Below are positions 33,360 to 44,200 of a stretch of DNA of 64,000 nt, one piece after another. Position numbers and translations under genes: made by a program. The notes beneath the pieces were generated by a model. The model saw only the letters and a program-made list of their open reading frames with translations, had not been told where the DNA came from and searched no databases. The DNA is from Gonium pectorale. Lineage: Eukaryota; Chlorophyta; Chlorophyceae; Chlamydomonadales; Volvocaceae. Location: positions 2,950,970 through 3,014,969 of the forward strand of contig LSYV01000008.1 of the NCBI GenBank assembly GCA_001584585.1. Direction: 5' to 3'. Every line of letters starts with the position of its first letter. Position 1 is the first letter of the stretch.

Positions 33360-36300
33360 ATGAATCGAAGCTCTCTCCTACCACAGCGGCAAAATGGAGT
33401 GCTGGCGCCGCAGCCACAATTGCTTCGCCCGGTGCCCTGCCCCACGCCGTTCCGGGCGCACTGTAGCCCAATTAGCCTCCCACAACCACAGCAACGGGCA
33501 TCGCTTTATGTTCCAGCGGCCACCGCCACGGCCCAAGTGGGTGGACTGACGGCGTCGGTGAACCTGGAAATGCTGGACGAGGCGGAGGCCGCTACCTACT
33601 GCGGCAGCGAAGGTGGGACCGCGCCATGATGACTTGGTGAAAGAATTGTGCAGGGTCCGGGTTCGGGTCCGGGTTCCGGATGTCACTCTACAACGGCACC
33701 CCAGCCCCACTTCCTCGGCGGCATCCTGCAGCTGCTCCTTCGGGGGAAGGTCTCAGCGTGTGGGGAGGGATGCAATCGGGGCCTGCATGCGTAAAGCCGG
33801 GGGGCGCCCCTGCGGCCCCGCTCGGGGCCCGCCACTTGCTGCCGAGGCCTGGGTTGGGCGCACGCAGTTGGTCATGCTCTCCTCGGCCCACATCCTCCTC
33901 GAACGCCTGGACACCATGTGGGGGCAGCGGCTTGGGGCTGCTCGTGTAGTGTGCTGGATGATGACGGCTGGGCCGGCGACGGCCTGGTAATGGGTTGCGT
34001 TTGCACCGGCCTTCGGTCTAAGTACCATCCCCCAGGCCAAACCCATCCAGCCCCCGAGGTTTCCCCTCCCCCGGGTGTCCTTCAGCGCCCGCCCCGCCGC
34101 CTGCCCACTGACTGAGGTACCCGCCCCTTCCCGCACCACCGCCCTGCAGGCCAAGTGCTGCTCCGCAAGGCCCCCGAGGGCATCGCCCGCAATGGCAAGA
34201 AGTACTACATCCACACCTTCGGCTGCCAGGTGGGGCCGCGGGGCAGGGGGAGGGAAAGGGGGGTTTGGTGGAGACAAGGTTTGAGAGAGAAACGCCAGCT
34301 GGACGCCAGCGGCGTTCGCCCGTCCGGCGGCCAAGCCTTTGCTTGCCTTCGTGTAGCCGGCTCCCGGAGGGTGTCGGCGGGTCCGATGGCCAGGCAGCCG
34401 CTAGGTATATGCCGCCGAGAGCGGCGGCGTCCGTAGTATGTTGGCTAAAGCGACTTCACTAGACGGTATTGTCGAGACTGAGGTCGTAGGAAGAGAAGTG
34501 TGTGCGTGCGTGTGCCTCTATTGCCCACCCCGTCCCCGCACGAAGCACCCTCGACTCCAGACAGCAATTGGGAAAGGGGGGGGACTCGGGTGGCTGGGAC
34601 ATGCTGCGCACCAGCCCCGGGTGTGGGGTGCCCCGGTGCGGGGCACCAAGGGGCGTAGGGGAAGGCAAGGTGGGCAAGTGCTTGGGTGCGGTGGGGACCG
34701 CGGGCATCGCTGAGTGACGTGCAGTCCCCAAAGCTCTCGACTCCCTCTCCGTTCCGTGCGGGCCCATTCACACGCGCTACCTAGCTTGCACGCACGGGCT
34801 GCACATCACGACATCAGTCGTGCGCGCCTCTCTTGTCCTGGCGTGCATTCCTCCACACCGCGCACGTGGCCGACCGTGGCCGAGAGTAGCGTGTGGTCGC
34901 CGATTACGTTAGAAGAGAGAATCCACCCGCCACGGCGCCTCCCGTCCACGCCGCGACTCTTTCCTCTTTCTCCAAATGTTATCCGAACGTGCCCGCTAGG
35001 TAGCGCAGGACTGTCGACACAGATCTGCACTGGCAGGCGGCCGGAGAACACACCAGGCCCCCTTCCAGGCCCCCCATACCGCCTCACCCCCTGTCCCGTC
35101 CCCCGCCCCCCACCGCCACCGCGCCCCTCCCCATCCAGATGAACATGGCCGACAGCGAGCGAATGGCGGGCGTGCTGGAGTCGGCCGGCTACGAGTGCAG
35201 CGGCGAGGCGGGCGAGGCGGACGTGCTCATCTTCAACACCTGCTCCATCCGGGAGAAGGCGGAGCAGAAGGTGTACTCGGCGCTGGGGAAGCAGGTGGGG
35301 GCAGAGGAGGAGGGGCGGAGCGGCGGCCGGTTGGGAGAGGTGATGGGAATAGAGGGGGTGGCGTGGCGTGGCGGGGGACAGGATGAAGGGGTCGTGGGCG
35401 GAGAGGCAGGGGGGGCCAGGTATGTGGGGTTAGACTTGTGGCAAGCAGGGAGGAGGTACTTGAGCGGGGAGCAGCACAGCCCGTGCAGCCGTGCGCTGCG
35501 TTGCTGTAGATCTTCCTGTAGTCCCGGGGTTTGAGGGCCGGTTGGGGCGGAACTGAGGTCCCAGAAGTGAAGGATGATGCGGCCCCGTAGCGCACAAGGG
35601 GGCGCTCACTTCTGCGCATGCGAGCCGTCCGCTGTCGTAGCCTCTGCTCGTCGCTGGTACGTGCCTCCCCCCGCATGCCCGCCCCGCGTCCCAACCCTTA
35701 TCCCAACTCCAACTCTTCCCCCCTCAAGAGACCTCCCCCTCCGCCCCGCCCCGTGGCCCCCCCCACCTCCCCGCCCAGGCCAAGCGCAAGCGCGACCGCG
35801 TGGGCGACCTTAAGATCGTGGTGGCCGGCTGCGTGGCGCAGCAGGAGGGGCAGACGCTGCTGCGGCGGGTGCCCGAGCTGGACATTGTGATGGGTGGGTG
35901 GCGCGGGGCAGAGGATAGGGCTACGGGGGGTAAGGTGGGTGGGAAAGCGAGTGGGTCCATGCGGTTCCTAGGCTGAGATGAAGTCCTCGGAAAGGGGGTC
36001 CCCTATGAGCGGCACTTGGGAGAGGACTTCCTGCGCCAGGTGTAAGTGCCGTCACAGGTAAAGGGAAGAGCGGGGACGGGGACGGGGACGGCTGCGCGGG
36101 GACCCTGGCTTGGGTCCAGACGCGGCGAGCCGGGGTTGGGGTGGGTGGGGTGGGTTTGCGGAGAAGGGTGCCGCTAGCATCGGGCGAGCTTCATTCGTCC
36201 CGTCCGGCGGCCAAGCCGGTCCTTGCCTCGTCTCGCCGGCTCCCGAAGGTGTCGGCGATCCGAAAGCCCGGCATGCCGCCGAAGCCGGCGGCGTCCGTGT

Positions 36301-39300
36301 CAATGACTGAGTCAACTACAACTAGGTGGCACCGCGCCAAGATGGCTAGCCTTGAGTGTTGGGGTCGCGGCCGGGCGGCGTAGCCGGCCGGGCGGGGTTT
36401 GGGAGGGGCAGATGCGACGTCGCTCGCTGGCCACCGACCACGGGGCGTCGCTGCACGTACCCCCGCCTCTCCACACCCGCGGTCGCGATGCGCAGCCGCA
36501 GCCTCAGGCGTCATGTTCCCGCTTCAACCTTGTCCTTCCAACGCCCCCGTTCTCCCGCCTCTCCCGGCCATCCCCACCCCACCACCTGACGTTTCCCCCC
36601 TGGCGTTCCTCCGCCCGCAGGTCCCCAGTTTGCCAACCGCATCACGGACCTCCTGGAGCAGGCCAACGACGCGCAGGTGTGCGCCACAGAGCAGGTGAGC
36701 GGGGCTGCGCGGGGCCGGGGCGGGCAGGGGCAAGGGGCAAGGAGGGGCAGCAGGATGGGGTGGCAGGTAGCGGCGTGGGCCCCAAAGGGCAGGGGAATGC
36801 CATTACGCGGGGCATGAGCAGGACGAGACGGGCCGAGCGGGCTGGACTAGGTGCGCTGATAGATGAAAGCGATGCGCATTTGTAGTGGTCCCCTGGTTTC
36901 GCAGCCCCCAGGCGAGCTTGGCCCCCAAAGGCCGCCGTCGGGACGGCCCAAGCCACACTTGCCGACCCCCTTCCTTGCGGGCCGCCCGCCCGACCATCAC
37001 CTCGCTCAGGTGGCTGTTGAGGAGGACATCACGACCCCCCGCCGCGAGTCCAACATCACCGCCTGGGTCAACGTCATTTACGGCTGCAACGAAAAGTGCA
37101 CCTACTGCGTGGTGCCGTACACGCGCGGCGCGGAGCAGAGCCGCAAGCCGGAGGACATCCGGCGCGAGATGGCGGCGCTGGGCGAGGCGGGCTACAAGGA
37201 GGTGACGCTGCTGGGGCAGAACATTGATGCGTACGGCAGGCGAGTGCGGTGCTGTACGGGAGCGGGAAAGGGCCCCTACGGCTCGGAGCAGGTTCACATG
37301 TACCGGTGTGGGGGTTCCAAAGGTCACGATGGCGTGTGGCGTCCGCGTGCCAGCTGTTACTGCAAGGCGGCATATGGTTGCGGGGTGAGCGAAAACGGTT
37401 TTGACCCTCGGGGGCGGCTGACCTCCTCCATAGGGAGACATGGTCCAAGCCGCCCCGCCCTTGTCCACCCGCAGGTTGGACCTGCGCAGCCGTAGCGCCT
37501 GTCCACTGCGCTCCCTCCCAACTTTCCTATCTCTCCGTACCGTGCGCTTCCTGGAACCCGTACCAGGGACCTGCCCGGCACCGCGGCTGACGCCAGCGGG
37601 CGGCGCGCCTGGACGTTCACGGACCTGCTCCGCTACGTGCACGACGTGCCCGGCATTGAGCGCATCCGCTTCGCCACGTCGCACCCGCGGTACTTCACGG
37701 GTGAGGCGCGACGGGGCCGTGTGGGGGCGCGGGCCCGGGTGTAGCAGAAGCGAAGGCGGCGTGGGCGAGGTTGGGGCGGGGGGCTGCGTGGGCGAATGCC
37801 TGGAATGGGGGAAGACATTGGGTTGGTCGGCTTGTAATTTCACTAAAGGAGGTTGACGCGCATGCAATCCTCAGGATGGAGGGGAGTGTGCACTGGGATA
37901 CGGCGCGGGTCGGGGTGGGAGTGATTGATGTTATGCTCATATGCGCATGATGGAACATGATTTCAGTAGTAATGCTCTTTCCGGGGCGTATGGGACAGCT
38001 GGGTCCAGAATTGGAGGGGCGGCAGGAGCTCGCGGCTTGGGCGGCGGCCTCCCCCCCAAACAGCCCCCGCGCCCGCCCCCCTCCCCCCGCGCCCTCCGCC
38101 CGCCCTCACCCTGCCGTTGCTCTCCCTGCCTACCCGCCCTTTCCGCCCTGCCCCCAGACCGGCTGGTGCGCGCGTGCGCCGAGCTGCCCAAGCTGTGCGA
38201 GTTCTTCCACATCCCCTTCCAAAGCGGCGACAACGACATCCTGCGCGAAATGAAGCGCGGCTACAGCCACGAGCGCTACCGGGCCATCATCGACAACATC
38301 CGGAGATACATGCCGGACGCGTCCATCAGCGGGGACGCCATCGTCGGGTTCCCGGGTGAGGGCAGAGGCGGAGGGCGGGCGGGCAGGCCGTGCTGGGTGC
38401 GGGCGCGTCCCTGAACGTGTCCCGGGAACAGGTGGTGGGCCCCCCGCGCGCGAGAGGTGCGGGGGGAGGGGAGCGAGGGGAGGGGGGGGTGCGAGGGTTA
38501 TGCGCTGATGCTCACACGGAGTCTCCGGGGGATGTTCAGAGAAAGCGACAGCGACTTGGGCGGGCGAGCGCAGGTAGCTTGAAGGGCGGGCGGTGGCACA
38601 GCGAGCGGGAAACAGGATGCTGCCAAGGACACGCTGGAACGCTTCCGTGTCGTGTCGGGCAGCGTCGGCAGCGTCAGCGGGGCCCACGCCCTCTTGCGCG
38701 CAGCCTGCGTCCACCCTTTCTCTCGCCTCAGCGTCCTGGCGAGAGCTTCAGGCAGCTCCGAGGAGCCGTACTAGGAGCCGTACCTCTGCCCTCCTGCCCT
38801 CGAGCCCTGTCCAGTCGTGTATCCTCATGTTCCCCCCGCGCCCTGCTCTCCGATGCACGCTTAGGCGAGACCGAGGAGCAGTACCTGGCCACGGAGCGGC
38901 TGGTCCGCGAGGTGGGCTTTGACCGGGTCAACACCGCCGCCTACTCGCCCCGCCCCAACACCCCGGCGGCCGAGTGGGACAACCAGGTGGCCGACCTCAT
39001 CAAGCAGGACCGACTCAACAGGTGCGGCGTGATGCCAGCGAAGTTGGGCGTGGGCAGGGTGGGGGAGAGAGTCGCTGGAGCGCGAGAGGCGAGGCTGAGG
39101 GCCCCGTGCTGTCCCGAGTCGAGGGACCGATGTGAGGTCGAGCAAGAAAAGGCTACACCAGCCTGCGGGGGTCAACCTACCTTCCGAAGGTTGGGTTCCC
39201 AAACGAAGGCCGGCCAGGCATTGGCTGGATCAGGGGTCAGTGTGTCGCAAATGGTGGGGCAGGATAGTACCAATCAGGAATAGGTGTGTGCGATGCATCA

Positions 39301-39693
39301 GCCCGCCTGCAACACATGAATCCGTCCTGGCGTTGCCCAGTTTCTGTACAATCTATGATCCCGGCTTTCTGCCCTCCCTCCTACACACCGGTGTGTAACC
39401 ACCGCAGGCTAAATGCGGTGGTGATGGAGGTAGCGACGGAGCGCTCGCAGCGCTTCGCGGGCCGAACGCTGGAGGTGCTGGTGGAGGGGCCCAACCCGCG
39501 CAACCCGCGCCAGGCGTGCGGCCGCATCCGCCACAACAAGCTGGTCTACTTTGACGGCGACGGAGCGGCGCTGCGCGGGCAGCTGGTGGCGGTGGAGGTG
39601 GGCGAGTGCAACGCCTTCAGCCTGTTCGGGCGGATGGTGGACCGGCTGCCCAGCCGGGCGGCGGCGCCAGGGACGGTTCTGGTGGGGGTGTGA
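33360..39693 (+). CDS. miaB: Plastid-type MiaB, tRNA methylthiotransferase
   Basis: Ten exons: 33360-33612, 34150-34229, 35139-35294, 35779-35893, 36621-36694, 37010-37239, 37567-37700, 38158-38355, 38865-39021 and 39408-39693, giving 560 aa. MiaB adds a methylthio group to i6A37 of tRNAs reading UNN codons, using radical SAM chemistry and two [4Fe-4S] clusters. The UPF0004 cysteines are in HTFGCQ (~C110), [12 protein letters not shown] (~C146) and [11 protein letters not shown] (~C181); the radical-SAM triad is [16 protein letters not shown] (~C252, C256, C259). GFPGETEEQY and a C-terminal TRAM domain (~482-545) follow. Wording such as [26 protein letters not shown] and [13 protein letters not shown] is typical of cyanobacterial MiaB, so the gene is probably of plastid origin. 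The first ~85 residues are Ser/Ala/Arg/Pro-rich, as expected of a transit peptide. Intron 6 uses a GC donor (37240). Confidence 0.95.
34310..34450. repeat. Dispersed intronic repeat, copy 1
   Basis: In intron 2 of the MiaB gene. It shares CCCGTCCGGCGGCCAAGCC, GCCGGCTCCCG, GGTGTCGGCG, GCCGCCGA and GGCGGCGTCCGT in order with the copy in intron 4. Confidence 0.8.
36190..36330. repeat. Dispersed intronic repeat, copy 2
   Basis: In intron 4 of the MiaB gene, same orientation as copy 1. The GCCGCCGAAGCCGGCGGC core can fold on itself. No coding content, so it may be a short non-autonomous element. Confidence 0.8.
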
Positions 39694-41218
39694 GCGGTTG
39701 GATCGTGGGCGGCAGCGGAAGGGCCGCGGCACCTTACCGGATGGCGGCGTCGGGCACGCCTATGAATGCAACGAGGGTTGCTCATGGGTGCGTGTGGCAG
39801 GGGTTAGGGGGTAGCTGCGGCTGGTATGCCTGGGGTTGGGGAGAGCGAGCGAACCGGCAGCGGATGAGGGTCTTGAGAGGCCGAGAGGAGAGGGGAGTAT
39901 GTCGGTGCGTGTGATAAGAGGCACGACTGTGGCGAAAAGGCTGGAGGCCCGCGGCAGTGCGGCAGCAGCGGCGTCCGCACGACGTGTCGGCTTCCGGGGG
40001 TTGGCTGTGTTGGTCGGGGAGGCGTGTATGGATGCGCAGGCCCATTACGAGTGCCTCCGGTGGCAGGGGCGCTTACAGCCGGTGCTGGGTATCTGCCCAT
40101 CTAGGCGTCAGGGGTGCTCGTTCGAACTCTCGGTCATGCTAGCGCACGTACATTTACAATGTTTGTTGTTCGTTTTGGACGCGGAGTACGACTGCGTAAT
40201 GCCCACCCGCTTGTGTGGTCAGGATGCAAAGGGGCGATGCACGACGCGCACGGCACGTGCCCACTCACTGGCAGCTGCGGCCGTGGCGCACCCGTCGCCT
40301 GTGGCGGGACAAGCCCCCGGCGACGGGCCGACTTGCCCGGCAGGAGCCTGGCACACAGCTGCGGCGAAGGGCGTGGCGGCGCGTCAGCGGTGAGACAAAG
40401 GGCGACCAAAGCGTGTAGCCGATCATGCCGGCCAGTCGGCTGCGTAGGTTGGCCCGGTAGGAAAGACCGGTGGTGGATGTTGGGAGCTTGTGTGGTCAGC
40501 AGGAGCTTATGGTGTGGTGGTCACAGCCGTCGCAACTTGCATTGTCGAATCTGGCGCGGCAATTGTTTGGCGCCAGGGGGTCATGGCCGAGTTGCAGCGT
40601 CCTGGACGTTCAGCCCTGTACTGCTATGCCGTGGCGCTTTACGCACGAGCAGAACGGACACGGAATACGATTGGGAAGGCCAGGAGGAAGGCTGCATACT
40701 TGCAAGGAGTTTATCCATTTGCTAACGTCGTTGCTCGTTCAGCTTTTAGCTCGTCACATGGCCCAAAGAAACGCACCGCTGTCGTATGGTCAGCAGTGAC
40801 CCACGGGTCGGACCACCTGCTGACGCTGCCCACGCGGTGGATTGCACGCTTCGGCCCCTTGTTTCTCACACAGGGGGTCAGGGGCGGCAACGGGCACCTT
40901 CTGCACATATTACTTTGGTGGCTGCTATCACCAAGCCAGCCACTCCCTCCGTGATGTTTACAAACTCCGTTCACCCCTGCATTTGCTTCAAGCAGTTCAA
41001 GGAGGCACGCGGAGAGAGCCGTCTGGTCGCCATGTCCGGCAGGCGATGCGTTACAGACGCCTTCCCCGCCGTCATCCTGCGCGCTTTGCTAAAGCCGGGG
41101 CAGACCTGGGTGCAGCCTTGGCCGCGGCCCTTGCCCCCGATCCCATCCCACCGGTCATACCTACTTCGGCGCCCCCCCCTCTCCCCGATCGTGCCCAACC
41201 TCGCCCTTGTCCTTCCCG
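39694..41218. other. Convergent intergenic region, MiaB / TBC gene
   Basis: The interval contains the 3' untranslated regions of both convergent genes. A plus-strand frame at 40114-40725 (203 aa) and overlapping ones to 40954 are Arg/Cys/Gly-rich, with no recognised motif, and are probably non-coding. Confidence 0.5.
41051..41055 (-). terminator. Candidate poly(A) signal TGTAA of TBC gene
   Basis: TGTAA on the minus strand, 164 bases beyond the TBC stop codon at 41219, a plausible 3' untranslated length. Confidence 0.5.
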
Positions 41219-44200
41219 CTATCCTCCTCCGGAGCCGCCCTCCTCTCCGCCCCCAATCCCCTCCCCCTCGCCCTCCCCCTCCGCCCCCGAGAACAGCACC
41301 GCCTGCATCAGCGGCACCGTCCGCAGCTGCGAGATGTCCGCCAGCGCCGCCAGCACCTCGGCAGCCGAGCCGCACGCCAGCAGCACGGGCCGCCTGAGGG
41401 CGCGCGGGGGCGGGGGCGAGTGCGGGGGAGGGGACGCGGGGACCGACGGGGCTAATGAGCGTGTGGGGCGTCGCCGGACTGGTAACCAAGGAGAAGTATA
41501 TGTAATGGGGCAGAGGTGTTCAAGAAGCAAGAGGTGTAAAGCACGATTATAGCCGTGCACACTAACTAGGCTCCGCTGTCCTCGTTCACCCACTGCCGTA
41601 CGGCACCCGCCTGATGCCGTACATGGAGCAAGGCGCCGCTGCCGTGGCACCGGACGCCCCATCGTTCCCCTCGCCCCCTCCACCGGGCACCCCTCAGCGC
41701 AAGGAGGGCACCCTGCATCCGCTTGCCTCCAAACCCTCCCTTGTGCCAATCCCCTCTGCCCCCCTCTCCGCCAGTCCGCACCTGAAGCACATGACCGCCA
41801 CTGCCAGCAGCGGCAGTGGCATCAGCGAGTCCAGGCCCACCACCCGGTCCCACAGCAAGAGGACCTAGGGGATGGACACGTGGAGACCTTTCTTCAAAAT
41901 CGCAAGGCAACACCCGCTCAAAACGTCAGGGCTGTCGTCAGGCACTCGGCCGCTCCCCCTCAAGTGCCTTCCATGGTGAGCCGTTCCCCTTGTCCTGCCA
42001 TGCCCTGTCCTGCTGCAGCGTCTTGCTGATGCGGCCGTCTCCCCCGTTCTCCTCCACGCCCCTCAAGACTGCCCTGTAACGCGCCATTCCACTGCCGCTC
42101 ACCAAAGTTAACTAGGCCAACCACCGCAACCCCGCCCCGCCCGTGCACACCTCCTGCGCCTCCCCGATCGCGATGAGATGCCAGCATAGGACCACGCGGC
42201 CCAACGCACTCAGGCACAGCCCTCCTCCTACTCTCATTTCCACATACGGCGCCGCTCGTGCCCCGAGCCCAGCGCCCTGTCCCGTCTCGCCCCGCCCCGC
42301 CCGCACCTCCTGCACGGGCAGCGCCCCCGCGAACGCGGTGCAGATCCAGGGCAGCGCCAGGCAGGCGGGCAGCAGGCCCAGCCGGGAGAGGTGCGCGTTC
42401 AGCGGAGGGTCCAGCTCCTGTGCGGCGGCGGCGGCGGGTGGGGGTTGCAGTGTGTAAGTTAAGGGGTGCAGCGGGGGGTGGGCCCGGAAGAAATGACGTC
42501 AATGCTGCAAACGCAGATGAGGGTATGTGTTCCTCGCTGCCAGCGGACTGCAAGCGTCCCAGTCCTTGCACCCCCTCCCCTCCCCACCTGCAACAGCGCC
42601 TCGAAGACGCGCAGCAGGCCCGGCAGCGCGGGGCGGGGCGGCGCTGCGGCGCTGAGCGAGACTAGCTTGCTCCAGTACCTGGCGGGAGGACGGACGGGCG
42701 GGCGGCTGCACGCTCTGAAAGAGAAGTGGCGGGTTGCAAAGTCATGCGTGACCGTGGAAACTGCGCGGACAGGAGCAGGGCACACCGCGAGCTCCACCGG
42801 CGCGCGACGTCTGACAGGAGCGAAACGGATGAAAGCATTGCTCCTGATCAACGGGTTTGCCCTTCGACACGTTGTCGTGCAAAAGCGACCAGCTGCGGAG
42901 GGGCGTTGCCCGCCACCTCACCGCTGCCTCGTTACCCGTGCCTGGGGCCCATCGAGCCGAAACGCCTTCCGAGCCCACCCTCCTGCCTGAAGGCACCTAC
43001 CTGCAATACATTGCCCGGAAAATCTTGTACGACGCCGCCGGTTTGTCGTACATGTAGCACAGCGGAGCTGCCAGCAGAGCCAACCCCTTGTGCGGCAGCG
43101 CGCCGCAGGGGGGGTAGTACGGCACCGCGCCTCCTGCAGCGGCGGCATCGCCGTCGGCGGAGCCCATCACAAGCGGCTGCGGCGCAGGCGAGGGCGCGAG
43201 CATGGCCTCTGCGGGTCCGCCCATCTGCAGCTGCGCCGGGGGCGGGGCCGCCAGGCGGGGGGCCACCTGGCCGTCACGGAGGAAGGCCAGCAGCATGGCC
43301 CTGCGGGTGACGGGTACACGTACCGGTACCCGGTATCCGGTATCCGGGTGCGCGGCTCATCGGGGAAATGCAAACAGGCGGGTGTGTGGCAGGGCGGAGA
43401 GTGCGTTGCAGGGGCTGATGCGAGATGCGAGGGCGCTGCGCCTGTCACGGAACGGGAGCGTGAGGAGGAGAGCACGCACTGGGAAGGATGTCTTCTGCAC
43501 CGCCTTCCCGTTCCTCCCGTAGCCTTGACGCTGTCGTGTGCCCTCCTCGCACACCCTTGTGAGAGCCAGCCCGTATGCTGTCTTCACCCACCGCACGCGC
43601 CCGCCTGTGCCCTTCCGGCCCCCGCCCGTGTCCTGCGGCCCCACCTGACGGGCTCCTCGAACAGAAAGAACGCCTGCGAGTCGCCCACCCCGGGGCCCAC
43701 GTCCTCGCCCACCACCACGTCCAGGAGCATGGGCTGTGCCAGGGCCTACGGGGCAGGTGCAAAACATTTTGCTGGCATTATCGCCTTCGGGGTAAAGAGG
43801 GGTGCGCGGAACGGGCGAGGACTGCACTGAAGATGGGGATGTGGGGTTGGTTGGGATTCCGCCATTGGCCCATCGACCGTCGCATGCAGACAGCGCAGAG
43901 CAGCTGCCTGGGCGGGTGGGCGGAAGGCATGCGCACGCGCGTCAGAGGCAAACCGACCACCTGAAGCGCTTACAGCGCTAAGGCCCCAACCCCATCAGGG
44001 TAACGCGCACCTGCGCGCACAGCGCCTCAAACTGCGCCGCGTCCTCCAGGTCCAGGCTGCGCCCACCGTCCACGGCGTCGGCACCGCCATCGCCGGCGCG
44101 ACTGCGGCCGCCGCCGCCGCCGCCCTCCCCCGCCGTCCCTGCTGCTCCAGACTTGGGCCGCCGCAGCCCCAGCGCCGTCTCCCACACCGCCGCCCGCCAC

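Noticed and set aside
37010..37495. Continuation of MiaB exon 6 past 37239
   Set aside because: The frame reads on into sequence with no MiaB similarity and skips the conserved RDLPG segment; the GC-AG intron solves both.
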